Of a stretch of 64,000 bases of DNA, positions 23,219 to 33,856 are shown one piece after another. Under the pieces are notes generated by a model. That model had not been told where the DNA came from and ran no database searches. It saw only the letters and a list, made by a program, of their open reading frames with translations. This DNA is from Lenzites betulinus (taxonomy: Eukaryota > Basidiomycota > Agaricomycetes > Polyporales > Polyporaceae). The DNA is taken from the NCBI GenBank assembly GCA_022264855.1, contig JABYQU010000013.1, forward strand, positions 186,001 to 250,000, read 5' to 3'. The position numbers and the translations under genes were made by a program. Numbering within the stretch: position 1 is the first letter of the stretch; every line of letters begins with the position of its first letter.

Positions 23219-23840
23219 ATGCCGCTACGTCGGGCAAGCGTAGCGGCCCTTCTAGGAGTGCCAGTAAGTTCCATCTATCTTTCAACTTGTCTTCACTCAA
23301 GTATTCTAATTCAGCGCCCCAGCGGCAGTTCTCTGACGCTTTACCACCAGCTACCCACGGGCATGGCCCAACGATGTGCAGCGTCCATGATCGACACCGA
23401 GGACGCAACGGTCGCTGTGATCTATGAGCTATACTACTGTAACGTGTACCACTCCTCAATGTTTTTACTGTAGGTATTCTTAATCCATGCGCCGCCACCC
23501 TTCACCTAAATCTGTCAAAGCAAGAGTCCATGACATTGGGCGTTGATTGGGATCGAGTCCAGAAGATATTCGCCGGCCGTGACTATGTACCCGGGAACTC
23601 ACTGGTACGGTCCCATCCTCAGACACCGTCGGGCGCTGCTAAGTACTACGTACGTTTCCCATTGAAACAATTGCCGTCTAAAACATATCGCCGCAGAGCT
23701 GCGCGTACGATCCTGCTGACAAGACACGCGTGCTTCTCGGGCTCCGTACTAAGGCTGTGTGTCCTCGCGCGAGTCCCCTCAGGCCTGCATGTTTTTCTGA
23801 CCTTCACGCCGCTCGTACACTTTCTGACCGGCACTCATAA
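23219..23840 (+). CDS. Hypothetical protein, unknown
   Basis: A spliced plus-strand reading of about 140 residues. Exon 1 from ATG 23219 (MPLRRASVAALLGVP), donor GTAAGT; exon 2 (RPSGSSLTLYHQLPTGMAQR, then IDTEDATVAVIYELYYC); exon 3 (ILNPCAATLHLNLSKQESM, VDWDRVQKIFAGRDYVPGNS); exon 4 starting SCAYDPADKTRVLLGLRTKA and ending TAA 23838-23840. Each junction has GT-AG borders and keeps the frame, which argues for a real gene. I do not recognise the product. The start only 3 bases after the previous stop is odd; the true 5' end may differ, or the two may form one transcript. Confidence 0.45.
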
Positions 23841-23950
23841 TAGTAACGAATTAAAAGAAAACCCTCGACTCGAATCGAACCGGCAGGCGTACGTTTGCTT
23901 ACCTAAGCGGCATACATGCAAAAACAAATCGTGGGAAAGAACCAAAATAA

Positions 23951-24037
23951 TCCTTCGAGCCGGGATCGAACCAGCGACCTCAAGATGCTCTGATTTCCAA
24001 TTACAGTCTCGCGCTCTTCCAACTGAGCTATCGAAGG
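23951..24037 (-). tRNA. tRNA-Tyr (GTA) with a 14-nt intron
   Basis: The minus strand folds as a complete tRNA of 87 nt including intron. Acceptor stem CCTTCGA/TCGAAGG with discriminator A; D arm GCTC-AGTTGGAA-GAGC; anticodon stem CGAGA/TCTTG; T arm GCTGG-TTCGATC-CCGGC. The anticodon loop begins CTGTAA and is interrupted after the purine following the anticodon by about 14 bases (TTGGAAATCAGAGC), the canonical intron position. Anticodon GTA reads tyrosine codons UAC/UAU. The internal A and B box sequences are intact. Removal of the intron by the tRNA splicing endonuclease would be required. Confidence 0.95.
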
Positions 24038-24231
24038 ATGTTTGTATGACATTCTTGCACCCACATGTCACGTTATGTGTCAACACCGTAATAATCTCTT
24101 CACACTTTTACAAATACTATTAGTTACGGCAGTAGAAACAGTATATATGCTTAGTAAAAAACTATCAGTATGAATGCAGGTAAACGGCGTGCAAGATGTT
24201 GTGCAGCGTAATCAGCTAGTGAGGTGGATGT

Positions 24232-24470
24232 TTACAGCTGTTCTCTAATCGATAGGCTCCTGGAAAAAATAATTGCGGACAGCGGTTTCCGGCGGCGACG
24301 GCGGGGAGGATGCGGGTGTGCATGCCGAGGGCGCGTAGCTCTTCGCGCTGCCCGCTACCTGCCAAACCGACTGTTACCGCATCACGCGAAGCGTCGCCGC
24401 CCCGTCTGGGCTTGAACGCCTCTGTGTGTTTTTTTTTCACGGGGGCCTATCGATCTGAGAACAGCTGTAA
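24232..24470. mobile_element. MITE-like element with terminal inverted repeats
   Basis: A 239-bp stretch bounded by inverted repeats. The left end reads TTACAGCTGTTCTC, two mismatched bases, ATCGATAGGC, then a CC- and A-rich run; the right end is its imperfect complement, finishing CAGCTGTAA. The direct repeat TGT flanks both ends (24229-24231 and 24471-24473), consistent with a 3-bp target-site duplication as seen with PIF/Harbinger-type elements, though 3 bp can occur by chance. There is no transposase; the GC-rich interior carries an open frame on the minus strand, so it would be a non-autonomous element possibly holding captured coding DNA. Confidence 0.6.
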
Positions 24471-24477
24471 TGTACGG

Positions 24478-24729
24478 TTCGAGGAGGGCGGGCACGGCTA
24501 CTACGACCTCGCCGGGTGCGCGCCGCACGGCGCGAAGCGGCGGTTCTTCCAGAGCGCGCTTGACTGTGCGCTCGCGGTGCGCGAGTGGGCGGGGGTGCGC
24601 AGTGGGCGGACGGACGTCGGCGCGCTGATGATGAATGGGGCGGGGTACAGGGCGGGGGCGGAGCAGGCGAGTGAGTGGGGCACGGATGTGGGGGAGGATA
24701 TGGATGTGGACACGGAGGAGGACGGATGA
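24478..24729 (+). pseudogene. Inverted, truncated copy of the HDAC C-terminal coding end
   Basis: Reads [17 protein letters not shown], then RRFFQS, then ALDCALAVREWAGVRSG, and ends DVDTEEDG with the same stop as the HDAC gene. It lacks an in-frame start of its own and has no catalytic domain. Compared with the parent it has lost six codons after FFQS (where the parent reads AARWES before ALDCAL) and carries several substitutions (ERERAG to [16 protein letters not shown] to AGAEQASEWG). The frame is still open, so the copy is either recent or tolerated. Orientation is opposite to the parent gene. Confidence 0.85.
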
Positions 24730-24855
24730 AATCCTCGCTCTTTGTGAGGTTGGCGTAATTTATGATGTTGTTATTGGTACTGTCTGGGCTCTTGTACACT
24801 ACACCTTCGATTTCATCTTGCAAGTTTTCCACTGTAACATCTCCGACTACAGTCT
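24730..24855 (+). repeat. Inverted duplication, copy B, 3' UTR part
   Basis: Continues the copied segment beyond the stop codon: GGTTGGCGTAATTTATGATG, then TTGTTATTGGTACTGTC, then CTCTTGTACACTACACC, then TGTAACATCTCCGACTACA. The match to the HDAC 3' flank fades near 24855. Inclusion of 3' UTR shows the copying was at DNA level or from an unspliced end; no intron lies in the copied part to discriminate. Confidence 0.85.
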
Positions 24856-25524
24856 CCTGAGAGGTCAATTAAACAAGCCACAAGGCCAACGAGCGTGTGA
24901 TCCTGCGACAGCCCTCATACACACCTCATGCACATCCCAGCAACTATCGCGGCGCGCCCACATCGAACAGAGAGCGTACTTGGTAAATTTCTATGGTGCA
25001 GCGGCTTCCGAGAAGCCTCCCCTTATGTAATACAACGCACGCACGAGAGTAGGAATGGAGGAGTCAGAGTGGAAAACGGTACGGGAACGGGATCATGCAA
25101 GCAAGCCAACCAGCTGGGCACCCTACAGTACGGCTGCCGGGGAGGGAGGCGACGGTACTGTCCTACGGCGCGCGCCGCGTCCAATTTTTGGTTTCGAGAG
25201 AGGGAGAGTAGAGGCGAGAGAGTACTGGATACGGAGGACAAACGAGTGGGCGTGCGCATGACTATGGGGGTTATTGACATTGTGTGGGGGAGGGTGAGTG
25301 GGCGAGAGACCGGTCAGGGTGGGGGTATACGAGAAGGCGGGAGCAGGCGCCGGTCGGGTCAGAGCAGGCTGCCGCGCCGCGATTCAATACGATAAGATGT
25401 AGAACACATTGGAGGGCGGGAAGCAATTGCGGAATATCGGGCGTGTCCTCGTAGCTCGACAGTATGTTCCGAGAGCGGGTCGTGACGTTCGTGAGACCGG
25501 TAGCGGTGTGGGGGCGGAGAGGCT

Positions 25525-28500
25525 CTAGGCGTGGAAGGCCCCCATGTTCTGGGGGTTCTGCTGTTGGTACATCTGATACATGTACGCCTGGTAGACGTGC
25601 GGCGGGACCGACTGCGGCGGCACCCCGTTGTACGACGGCTGGTTCATATTCATCTGCGGCATGCTGGGCGACTGCGCGCCGTACGGAATGGGCGAGGGCG
25701 AGTGCGTGTTGGCGGGCGGCATCCCACCGTTGCGGCGCGGCACTGCGCCTCGGGGCGCGTTCCCGTCGGGAGTGCGGGCGGCGAACGGGTTGAAGGGGTC
25801 GGAGGCGGGCGAGAACGCAGACGGCGGGTTCGATACCCGGCCGCCACGCTGCTGGGGCGGAGCACCACCACCATTACCGTTGCCGTTGCCGCCGTTTTGG
25901 CCAAACCCAGGGTCGATCTGGAGGCGGGGAGGTCCGGAAGCGGCATTCTGTCCGCCCATCTGCAGGGCGGCCATCATGGACTGCAGGCCCTGATCGTTGG
26001 AGGGGTATCCAGCCGGGAGCCCTGGCATGCCACCGTACTGGCCCTGTGCCGTGTACTTCGACTTCCCGCTGGGCTGGGGGATGTTGGTGGAGTACGTGGG
26101 CTGCAGGTTGGGGACGGGCAGGCCGACCTCCTCGATCAGGCGACGGTAGGCCTGGGTGGCGATCACCTTGAGCTCGATCAGGACGCGCTTGGTGGCCTCG
26201 ACGTAGCTCGGGCGCTTCGCGGGGTCCACGAACGGACTGGTCAGGATTTTGTGAACCACCGCGACGCCGTTGACCTGATCGCCCAGCACATCGGTAAGGA
26301 CGTGGTCGCCGGGCGAGTTGAACAGGGCCTCGACGATCTGCTTGGACGCCTCCGGCTCCACCTTCTGATTAACAATGCGCAGCACGGTGAGAGAAGCCAG
26401 CTTGTGGGTGCATAGGTGCGAAAGATGGGGCGTGAAGCGCGGTGCCAAAAGGTTGTATCGCGATGGGAAGCTGGAGGTGTCGAGCAACCACGTCAACAGC
26501 AGCGCGCCGTTGGGGTTCGTAGCCAACGGAATCGAGTTGAGGATGACTGCGGTGGCAATCTTGCGCTGCTGGTTCAACGTGATGTTTGAGCTCTCGAGAC
26601 ACGCCCTCATGCTACGGGCGCCGAAGCGACCCTGGGCGATCTCCCAAAGGCGGTCCACCATCGCGTCGAAGAGGAAATCAGTGGCGGGGGCACCGAAGCG
26701 GAGACAGCACCTAACGAAGCGTTGGCATCTTGCTCAAATGGCACAATGGCGGGGCACTTACTGCACAACGTAGTTCCCGAACTGGTCGAGAAGGAGCGGC
26801 GGGACGTAAGGGCGCAAGTTCTGGGTGACCAGCGCGACTTCGTCTGGCGTCTGGACGCACTCGATGATCTTCTGGGCGGCCCAGGTGCCGTTCTTGTGGA
26901 TGCCAATCATGGACAGGTGCGGGGCGATCCGCTCGAGCATGGCCAACCGCGGGGCGGAAGAGCACTTCTCGAACAGCTTCTGCACCACCTACAACCGCAA
27001 CCACAGTAAGTAACATATCAGACAAACAACCGCAGGATATCCATACTGTGTTGCCGAGCCAGTCCGACGCAAGGTCAACGATCTCGCCGTCCAGGAAGTC
27101 CGCCGCAACGTTGTCGATCTCTTCCGTGGTGATCGTGCTGGTGTCGAGTCTCTTGCGAAGCTCGCGCAGCTTCGACGCATCCCAGCGCCTGTTGTGGGGC
27201 CTCTCAGAGACCAAGGGAATGGTGGTATAGTACATCGTGGGAGGGCGGAACTCTGCACGTCAAGTGAGTATTATCCACGGCGTAAGATCAAATGCAAAGT
27301 ACGCACCCGTCAGAGCGTGGATGTCCGCCTCTGCATCAGGGCTGCCGCCACTGAGCTCCTTCAAGATCATCTGCTGCTCAGTCACCGACGCAGACCAGCC
27401 AGGCTTCCCAGAAGCATCATAACCGTTATGCGCGCCAGATGCGAGCATGCTCAGCAGGAGGTTCGAGCGGTAGTTCTCGAGGGAGCCGCTGAGCACCTGC
27501 TGGTCGACGGGGATCGTCGACGCGCCCTTGATGGTTCTGAGAGCGTGGATGGTAGCACCGACGCTGAGGTCGCCGACACCCTGCACGTTGACGTTCGTAC
27601 CCTCGTCCTGGCCGCCGTTGCCGTCCTGCCCGTTCTTGACGGGGACCTTCGCGAAGCCAATACGGATAGCACCGACGTCGCTGCCGAGCACGTCGCGGCC
27701 ATTGAGTGCCTTGCGGGCCCTCACAGCATCGTCCAGCCTCTCGAAGTTGACTGCGGACACGGTCAACACGTACTGCGCCACCAAACAAAAAATGACACGT
27801 ACTGAATCCGCAGTTCTTGTGCGTAAGGACGCGAGCCGACTCGATCGGTCCGTACGGGCTGAAGACGCTGAGGATCGTAGCAGGCGTCGTCGTCGACGGG
27901 ATCGAGCCAATCCAGAGCGCACGCGTGGGCGTCGACTGCAGCTGCGCGTCCATGCCGGACAGGCCAACATTGTTCCCGCCGGACTTGCCGAGGACACCGC
28001 CGGGGGATGTGGCGATGGGGCTGTTCAGGTTGGCACCCTTCGCGGGAGCGACCGGCGCGCTGTCCGCCTTACCGAACCCGATGCGCACGGTCTGGCCGTT
28101 GGGCATCCCGATGTCCCCGCCGAGGCGGTTGAGGACGTCATCCTTCGCACGGATGGCATCGGCCTGGTCGACGAAGTTGACAAAGCCGCACTCCTACCGG
28201 GCATGACAGAGCGTGATGTCAGTATCTCGACGATGAATGCAGGAAGCGCCGCAGCTGACCTTCTCGGGGAGCAGCCTGAGGGACTCAATGGCACCATACG
28301 GGGCGAACACGTGAATGAGCTGCTCGCTCGTGAACGAGCTGTCCAAGTTACCGATCCACAGGGAGCGGGTGGGAGTCTGGATTTGAGTGGACGGATTCTC
28401 CGACTTCGGCGAAACGGCACGGTTCTGGTTGGACGAAGGTGCGGCAAGGTACGCCGAAGCACGACTCGCCGGGGGCTCCTGGTTAGGGAAGTGGACGCTC

Positions 28501-29793
28501 GCAGAGAGGCCGTTCCTGGGGGCGGCGGTCTTCTCAGAGCGCAGAATCCCAGCAGGGTTCAGACCGGAGGCCCCGAGGCCGGCGTGCATAGACATGTCAC
28601 CGCCGTAGCTGGGCTGAATCTCCCCAACACCCGCACGCCTGTGGAGCCGTGAGCTCGAATCGTCGAGGGTACCCACGGAGATGGCACGGGGTCTCGTCGC
28701 CAGTCCCACGCTGAGGTGGTCGGAGTGCTTGAAGCCCTGCGCGACGTAATCGGCTGTCAGGTAGCTGCTTTCCGCATCGCCGTAGGGACCAAGGCCTTGT
28801 CCCCCGCGGCGATACACGTCCTCGTCATACATTTCATCGTCCTCTTCGGCGCTGGGCGTGGAGAGCAGAGACGCAGCCGACGGACGCAGATGGTACGGGT
28901 TCGAGACTGTGCTGGCACGCATGCGCGAGTGGCTGCTGTTCAGGTTGGCCGTAATCGCCGCCTGAGCCTGGTTGCGCAAGTCCGTGATCGTCGCCGCGGG
29001 CTGGTGGCGCAGCCCGTCGTCCAAACCCAGATAATCCAGGGTGTGGACGTCAAAGTCGTCGGCGCCAGAATCCATGGACGTCACAGAGCGCAAATCATCC
29101 AGGATCGGCAGCCCGTTTCCTCCAGTGCGCGACGAGAGCCACGAGGACGAAAATATGGACGGACCGAACGCGTTCGAGAGCCCGCCGGTGGGCAGCGTGA
29201 GCGAGCCCGAGCGGAGGCGGCTGTTCCGCTCGGTAAGAGCAGACGAAGCGACCGAGGACGCAACAGAGGCCGAGTGACGTAAGCCGGGGCGGACAGGCGC
29301 ACCGGCCGCTGACGTGGACGTCGGGGTGCCCAGGTCGGGGCGCTGCCTGAGCTGGTCAGAGAAGGACTCGGTGGACTGTGCGGGGCTGCCGAGGTTGCTC
29401 GAGGCCGCGGCGAAGCGTTGCGCGGCCAACTGTACATTGGAAGGTAAGGTACCGGCCCTCGCCCTCCTGAAGCCCGGGGGGTAGTTGGTGGGGGGTAGAA
29501 CCGAGGTATCGGTGGGGGTGTTCGCGGACGGGGGGTGCTCGTTCGGCGGGGAACCACCTGAGGCAATGGCGCGCAGCGCGGGAGGCCTGTATCTGGCGCC
29601 GATGGTCTGTTCCGCCTCAAGCTCCCTCGCGCTGTAGAGCGTGGGGTGGGTCAGATGGGACTGATCGCACGATCGTGTGGGGGATGAGAACGAAGTAGAC
29701 GGACCGTTTGGCAAATGCGGCCGAGGGCGCGGGGGGCGGGGTCTTGCCCGAGGAGACGCGGGAAAAGGAGTTGTCGTTGGCGGAGAGAGACAT
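25525..29793 (-). CDS. RRM and Pumilio-repeat RNA-binding protein, JSN1/PUF1-like
   Basis: Large minus-strand gene from ATG 29791-29793 (MSLSANDNSFSRVSSGKTPP) to TAG 25525-25527, around 1300 residues. A long Ser/Pro-rich N-terminus is followed by two RRM-type domains (TRSLWIGNLDSSFTSEQLI; TRALWIGSIPSTTTPATIL with VRIGF/IRIGFAKVP). Pumilio repeats follow: FEKCSSAPRLAMLERI, MIGIHKNGTWAAQKIIECV, LLLDQFGNYVVQ, FGARSMRACLESSN, ATNPNGALLLTWLLD, HKLASLTVLRIV. The C-terminus is Gly/Asn/Pro/Gln-rich (NGNGNGGG, YQMYQQQNPQN). RRMs plus a PUF domain is the architecture of yeast Jsn1/Puf1 and Puf2, which bind mRNAs, often for membrane or mitochondrial proteins. The first intron, placed near 29714, is unusually short at about 40 nt, and its exact donor is uncertain. 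Confidence 0.92.
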
Positions 29794-30688
29794 GGGGCTG
29801 TAAGGTGGCGGATTAAGAATTAGATGATGTTGGGGGAACAGCCAGGTGTGGGCGGGCCAAAGCTAGAGCCAGAGCTAGAGCAGGATTGCGCGAGAGCAAG
29901 CAGAGGGGTAATAGTAGCAGGAGGAGTCCGAGGGGTAACTATGAGCAGGAGGGCTATAGGTCGTAATATTGCCTGATGGGCGAAAAGTCGGTTTTTGGGC
30001 AGGAAGAGAAGGGGACTGCCCGGGACTACTACAGTACGGAGGACTCCAGTAAATAGAGGACTAAGTAGGATGCAGGTGGTGGTTGGGAGCAAGTCGCTCT
30101 GGACGGAGACGGGAGACGGACAGTGGACACTGAGAGTCGTCCTCGCCGATTCAGAGAGGAGCCAGCCGTTCGAACTCCGCCCCTTCTTATAGCCGCCCGC
30201 GTTTCTGCCCCCGCGCCGGCCCCCCCAGCCCCGCCGCTTCCCACTGCCTTGTCCCTCTTCTGGCCGTCGTTCAGCTCGGTGCACTAAACGGTTCGTATTG
30301 TTCGGGCATGCGCCTACGGGCGTACTACTACTGCTGCTACTACATGGCTCATACTGCTCCTTGTCCCCCGCAAATCCGCGCAATCGGCGGCGACTCCCCA
30401 TCACCCATCGCCGTCAACAACTGGCAAGAATGATCTGATGCTCGGGTGCCCCTCGACATCACCACGAAGCCCCCGCGCTTCACCAGCGCGGAACGCACAG
30501 ACCGCCGAGGCCCCGGCCGCACGCGGGCGTGTGTCCGCTCAATAGCAAAAAATAGACGGACGGAACAATGGAGCGGGGATAATTGGTACACATACTCTAG
30601 ACTAGGGAGAACGGCATGAGGGCGAAATTTGAACACGAATGGAATAAGCTTAGAACACGAAAGGTCGGGGAACGGGGAATGGAGGGGC
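29794..30688. other. PUF gene promoter/5' leader and 3' UTR of the next gene
   Basis: About 900 bases between two minus-strand genes. It contains CTG/TACT-type short repeats near 30330-30345 and GC-rich tracts near 30190-30240. No coding gene or RNA was recognised. Confidence 0.45.
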
Positions 30689-33600
30689 TCAAGAAAGCGA
30701 CGTACGCGAGCCCCTCTTGCTCGAGCGTGTGCGCGACCGCGTGGTCACGGTGTTCGCCACCCGCTTCGAGCGACGGAGAGGCCGCTCCTGCTGGACGTCT
30801 GTGGCAACGTATGGTCGGACGACATTGCGGACGGCCTCCGGCGCGCGCTCCTCGGTCGACGGGGCATCGTCCCAGTCCGGATCGGCGCACAGCACATGGA
30901 ATATTGCCTCCTCGGTTGGGCTGAGCGCCTCCACCATCGGGGCAGGCACCTCGTCCGCGTCCGCTTGGTGACCATCAATGGCGGAGGTAGCGAGAATGAA
31001 GGGCGGGTGCGTGGAAAGGTGTTCCTCCCATGAGGTCTCGTATTCGCGCGGAGGGAGCTCCAGCCGGTGAGAAGTCATTGTTTGGCGCCTCGCATCTGAT
31101 GCCGACCGGAACTGGTGACCGTACCCGGTGCAGACAAACTTCCGATCCCCAATGGGACAAAGGGCGTTGAGGAGGGGAGGGAACCGAGAGCGAAGGTCCT
31201 TGGACAAGAACAGTTTGAACACAGACTCTCCCGGAACCACGCTTCGGGCGACATCCGACGGTACCCACGTTCCCCGCACCGGTGGCGCGCCGCCAAGCAC
31301 GGTCACAGCGTCAGGGACCGAAGGACAATCCACGCCAAGATACTGCGTGATTGAGGAGAGGTTGACAAAGTCGGTGTCGACGCGACGGAAGAAGCAGGTC
31401 GCATCGAGGGTCATCTGATATACCGGCACGCCTGACAGGAGGAAAACACGACATGTTAGTTGCCACGCCTTCCGCAAGTATGAAACACAACACACCTTCG
31501 AATTGGGCGGCAAAAATAGCGGGTTCGAGAGCGTCCACAGTGTGAACCAACAAAGGCTCATCCTGCGAAAAGGATCCCGCACATGATGTGGCGGGTGTTG
31601 ATGTCGATGCCTCCTCCATGGAACGCACGCCTGCGCGCAGAGCAGACGTTGTGGCCGTAGTGGGGCTATGGATGTATAGCGAAGTCAAGGAGGTGATCAA
31701 CGACGGCGAGGTGATCGACGCATTCCTTCCTTGAGCAATGTTGTCGCCCACATCCGTCGACTTCACATCCAGAGGGGAGAGCGCGGCGCGTGAGAGTTTC
31801 GGAGACAAAGGGGAAGAAGAGACGGGCGCAGTAGAAGATCCAGGGGTGAAGGGTCGAAGCGGTTCTTCTGGTGAGGCGGGCCGCCCACGATACTCGTGCC
31901 ACACTCCGTCCTCGAGATCGCGGGGCTTGACGCTGTCCGGGCCCAGTATCTCCACATCTCTCCACTGCAGGTCGAACGAGGGGCTACCGCCAAAGCTGAA
32001 CGAACACTCCTCGACGGGGGAATCGTAGGGGTCATACTGCGCGATGGGCGACGCCGCATCAGGCGGCGGCGAGAAGTCGCTGTCAGTGAACAATAGATTC
32101 GGTTCGACGTCCTCTTGTTTGATATGCTCGGTGGTCTCCGGATGCGTAGTCGGCCAGGTCCACTTCGAGAGATCATCTGATGCAGAATGTTCTTCCATCT
32201 GACGCTCGGCGGCGGCGGCTTGTGCCACAATGTCGATGACCTTCATGTCCGTCGCGCGAGTCTCGAGGTCCTCCCAGGCATCCAGTAGACCACGGACATC
32301 CGTTGGCTCCTGCTTGACGACGACTTCATCCTCGATCTGTACTGAGGGAGAACGTGGTCCAGGGCTGTCCCACTGTGTTTCGGCATCCACATCAATGTCG
32401 CCAAAGAAGTCACCGTCCCAGGCAGAATCCTCGTCGTCTGTAGTTGCACAAGAGCGAGAATACAGGCGGCGAGCGTTCGTCATGGTGATGTGATAGTCGT
32501 CATCTTCGGCTTCCGAATCCGGAGGAGGGGACCCCGACATTTCGCTGTATGGAATAGATGTTGAACGTCGATAAGAGTCGTGCGGCGAAGGAAATCCGGG
32601 AGGCGGGGGAGGAGGAAGGGTGGGAATGGTGCACGGGCGTGGAGGGATATCGACAGGGCATTGGAGATGAGGAGATAGAGCGGATCCGGAGTCAGTCATA
32701 CCATCCTCGTCGTCCTCTACAGACATCGAATCACTGTCTGAGTCGTAATCCGTGTCATCCTCGTCGATGTCGGAGTCCTCCTCTGGCTGGGGGCTTCCCG
32801 ACGGGGACGCGGAACACGCCGAGTGCGAAGAAGACGCGCCGGGAGTAGACGCGAGACATGGTCGGAGTCTGAGAGTCAGCTTGACTTTGGGCGGCCTTTC
32901 CTCCTCGTCGATGTCCGAAGAATCTGAGCTGAGCGACCCTTTGTCAGCGCACGAGCGCGGAAGCCGCTTCCGTTTCTGGCCACATGCTTGTGCCGCTTTG
33001 CGCAGTCGATCCCGTTCGCGCTTCCTCTCCCGGCCAGGGTTAGGGACCGTGCCAGTCTTCCCGTCCTCGTTGTATTCGCATACACGGATGTCCGCCCTCG
33101 CAAACGGGCAGGGGGCGCCGGTGGCTTTGCTGAGATACCACACCTGCGTACCCCTGCGGAAGTTCGTAAGCCTGTTCTGCGCACCGTTGTTAAGGGTGCA
33201 GTGCGCGCCACCGACGCGGGAGTACAGAGCGGGGACTAGGTCGTCGTCGAAGATCGTGCCTGACATGCTATGCTTGAGAAGTAGGGGTTGGTCATCTTGG
33301 GCTTCACAACGCGTATAGTGAGTGCGGATGAAGGTGGCGATGGCTTGCCCGGCGGCGGAGACGCTGCGAAAGTCATGTCAGTTGAGACGAGTCAGCACAC
33401 CAGAACACACGCCACGCACTTTTGGCACGACAGACCAAACTTCATGGAGAGCTCCGCGAGATCCTTCACAGTGATTGCGCGGTTGTCCTGTAAAACACGA
33501 ACATATGCATCTGCGCAGAGATCAATCAAACATGGGCGACGTACGATGGACATGAGCGCCCGGCCGAGGGCCAAGAAAACCTTGTTGGCGGCGTCCTCGG

Positions 33601-33856
33601 GGTGCAAAACGACGTGCGGGGGCGGAAAGGGAGGGAAGTCGAGGTTGGAGGGCGGGGGTGGCGGGGAGATTTCTACGCTGGGCAGCTTTGTGTTGCGAGC
33701 TGTGGCGGGCTTGATGCGCCTCTGGGACTGCGGCGCGTCGGGGGAGTGTCGGAGGCGGATGGAGGGCTTGATTGCAGAGTTGGAGCGGGTCCTGGTGCCA
33801 TACTGGTGGAGGCCGGGGGCGTGCTTCGGGGGAGCTGGGAGGATGGGGGTGAACAT
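30689..33856 (-). CDS. GDS1 winged-helix and APSES/KilA-N-like protein
   Basis: Four exons on the minus strand from ATG 33854-33856 (MFTPILPAPPKHAPGLHQ) to TGA 30689-30691, about 990 residues. N-terminal: a GDS1-type winged helix spanning the first three exons (VVLHPEDAANKVFLALGRAL, ITVKDLAELSMKFGLSCQ, NVSAAGQAIATFIRTHYTR, then TNFRRGTQVWYLSKATG). Centre: a long disordered acidic and Ser/Pro-rich region (PEEDSDIDEDDTDYDSDSD). C-terminal: a module starting PVYQMTLDATCFFRRVDTDF with FVNLSSITQYLG and GTWVPSDVARSVV, resembling APSES/KilA-N DNA-binding domains of fungal transcription factors; then a basic tail (RPLRRSKRVANT). Likely a nuclear regulator of transcription. The GDS1 assignment is firmer than the APSES one. 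Confidence 0.85.

Larger units (their letters stand above)
24038..25524. other. Repeat-bearing intergenic region between tRNA-Tyr and the PUF gene
   Basis: About 1.5 kb with no intact gene. It holds a small inverted-repeat element (24232-24470) and a truncated inverted copy of the HDAC end (about 24478-24855). The remaining 24856-25524, which should include the PUF gene 3' UTR, is purine-rich in places and shows nothing recognisable. Confidence 0.6.

Noticed and set aside
23861..23935. A second tRNA next to tRNA-Tyr (GGTTCGATTCG-like B box on the minus strand).
   Set aside because: Only the T-arm-like sequence is present. The acceptor stem and D arm do not pair, so it is at most a tRNA fragment.
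24310..24729. A new plus-strand gene from the long open frame at 24310.
   Set aside because: Its 3' half is the duplicated HDAC tail and its 5' half is the interior of the TIR element; there is no independent domain.
29820..30404. A 194-codon minus-strand protein upstream of the PUF gene.
   Set aside because: Low-complexity and Ser-rich with no recognisable fold; it lies in the expected promoter/leader of the PUF gene.
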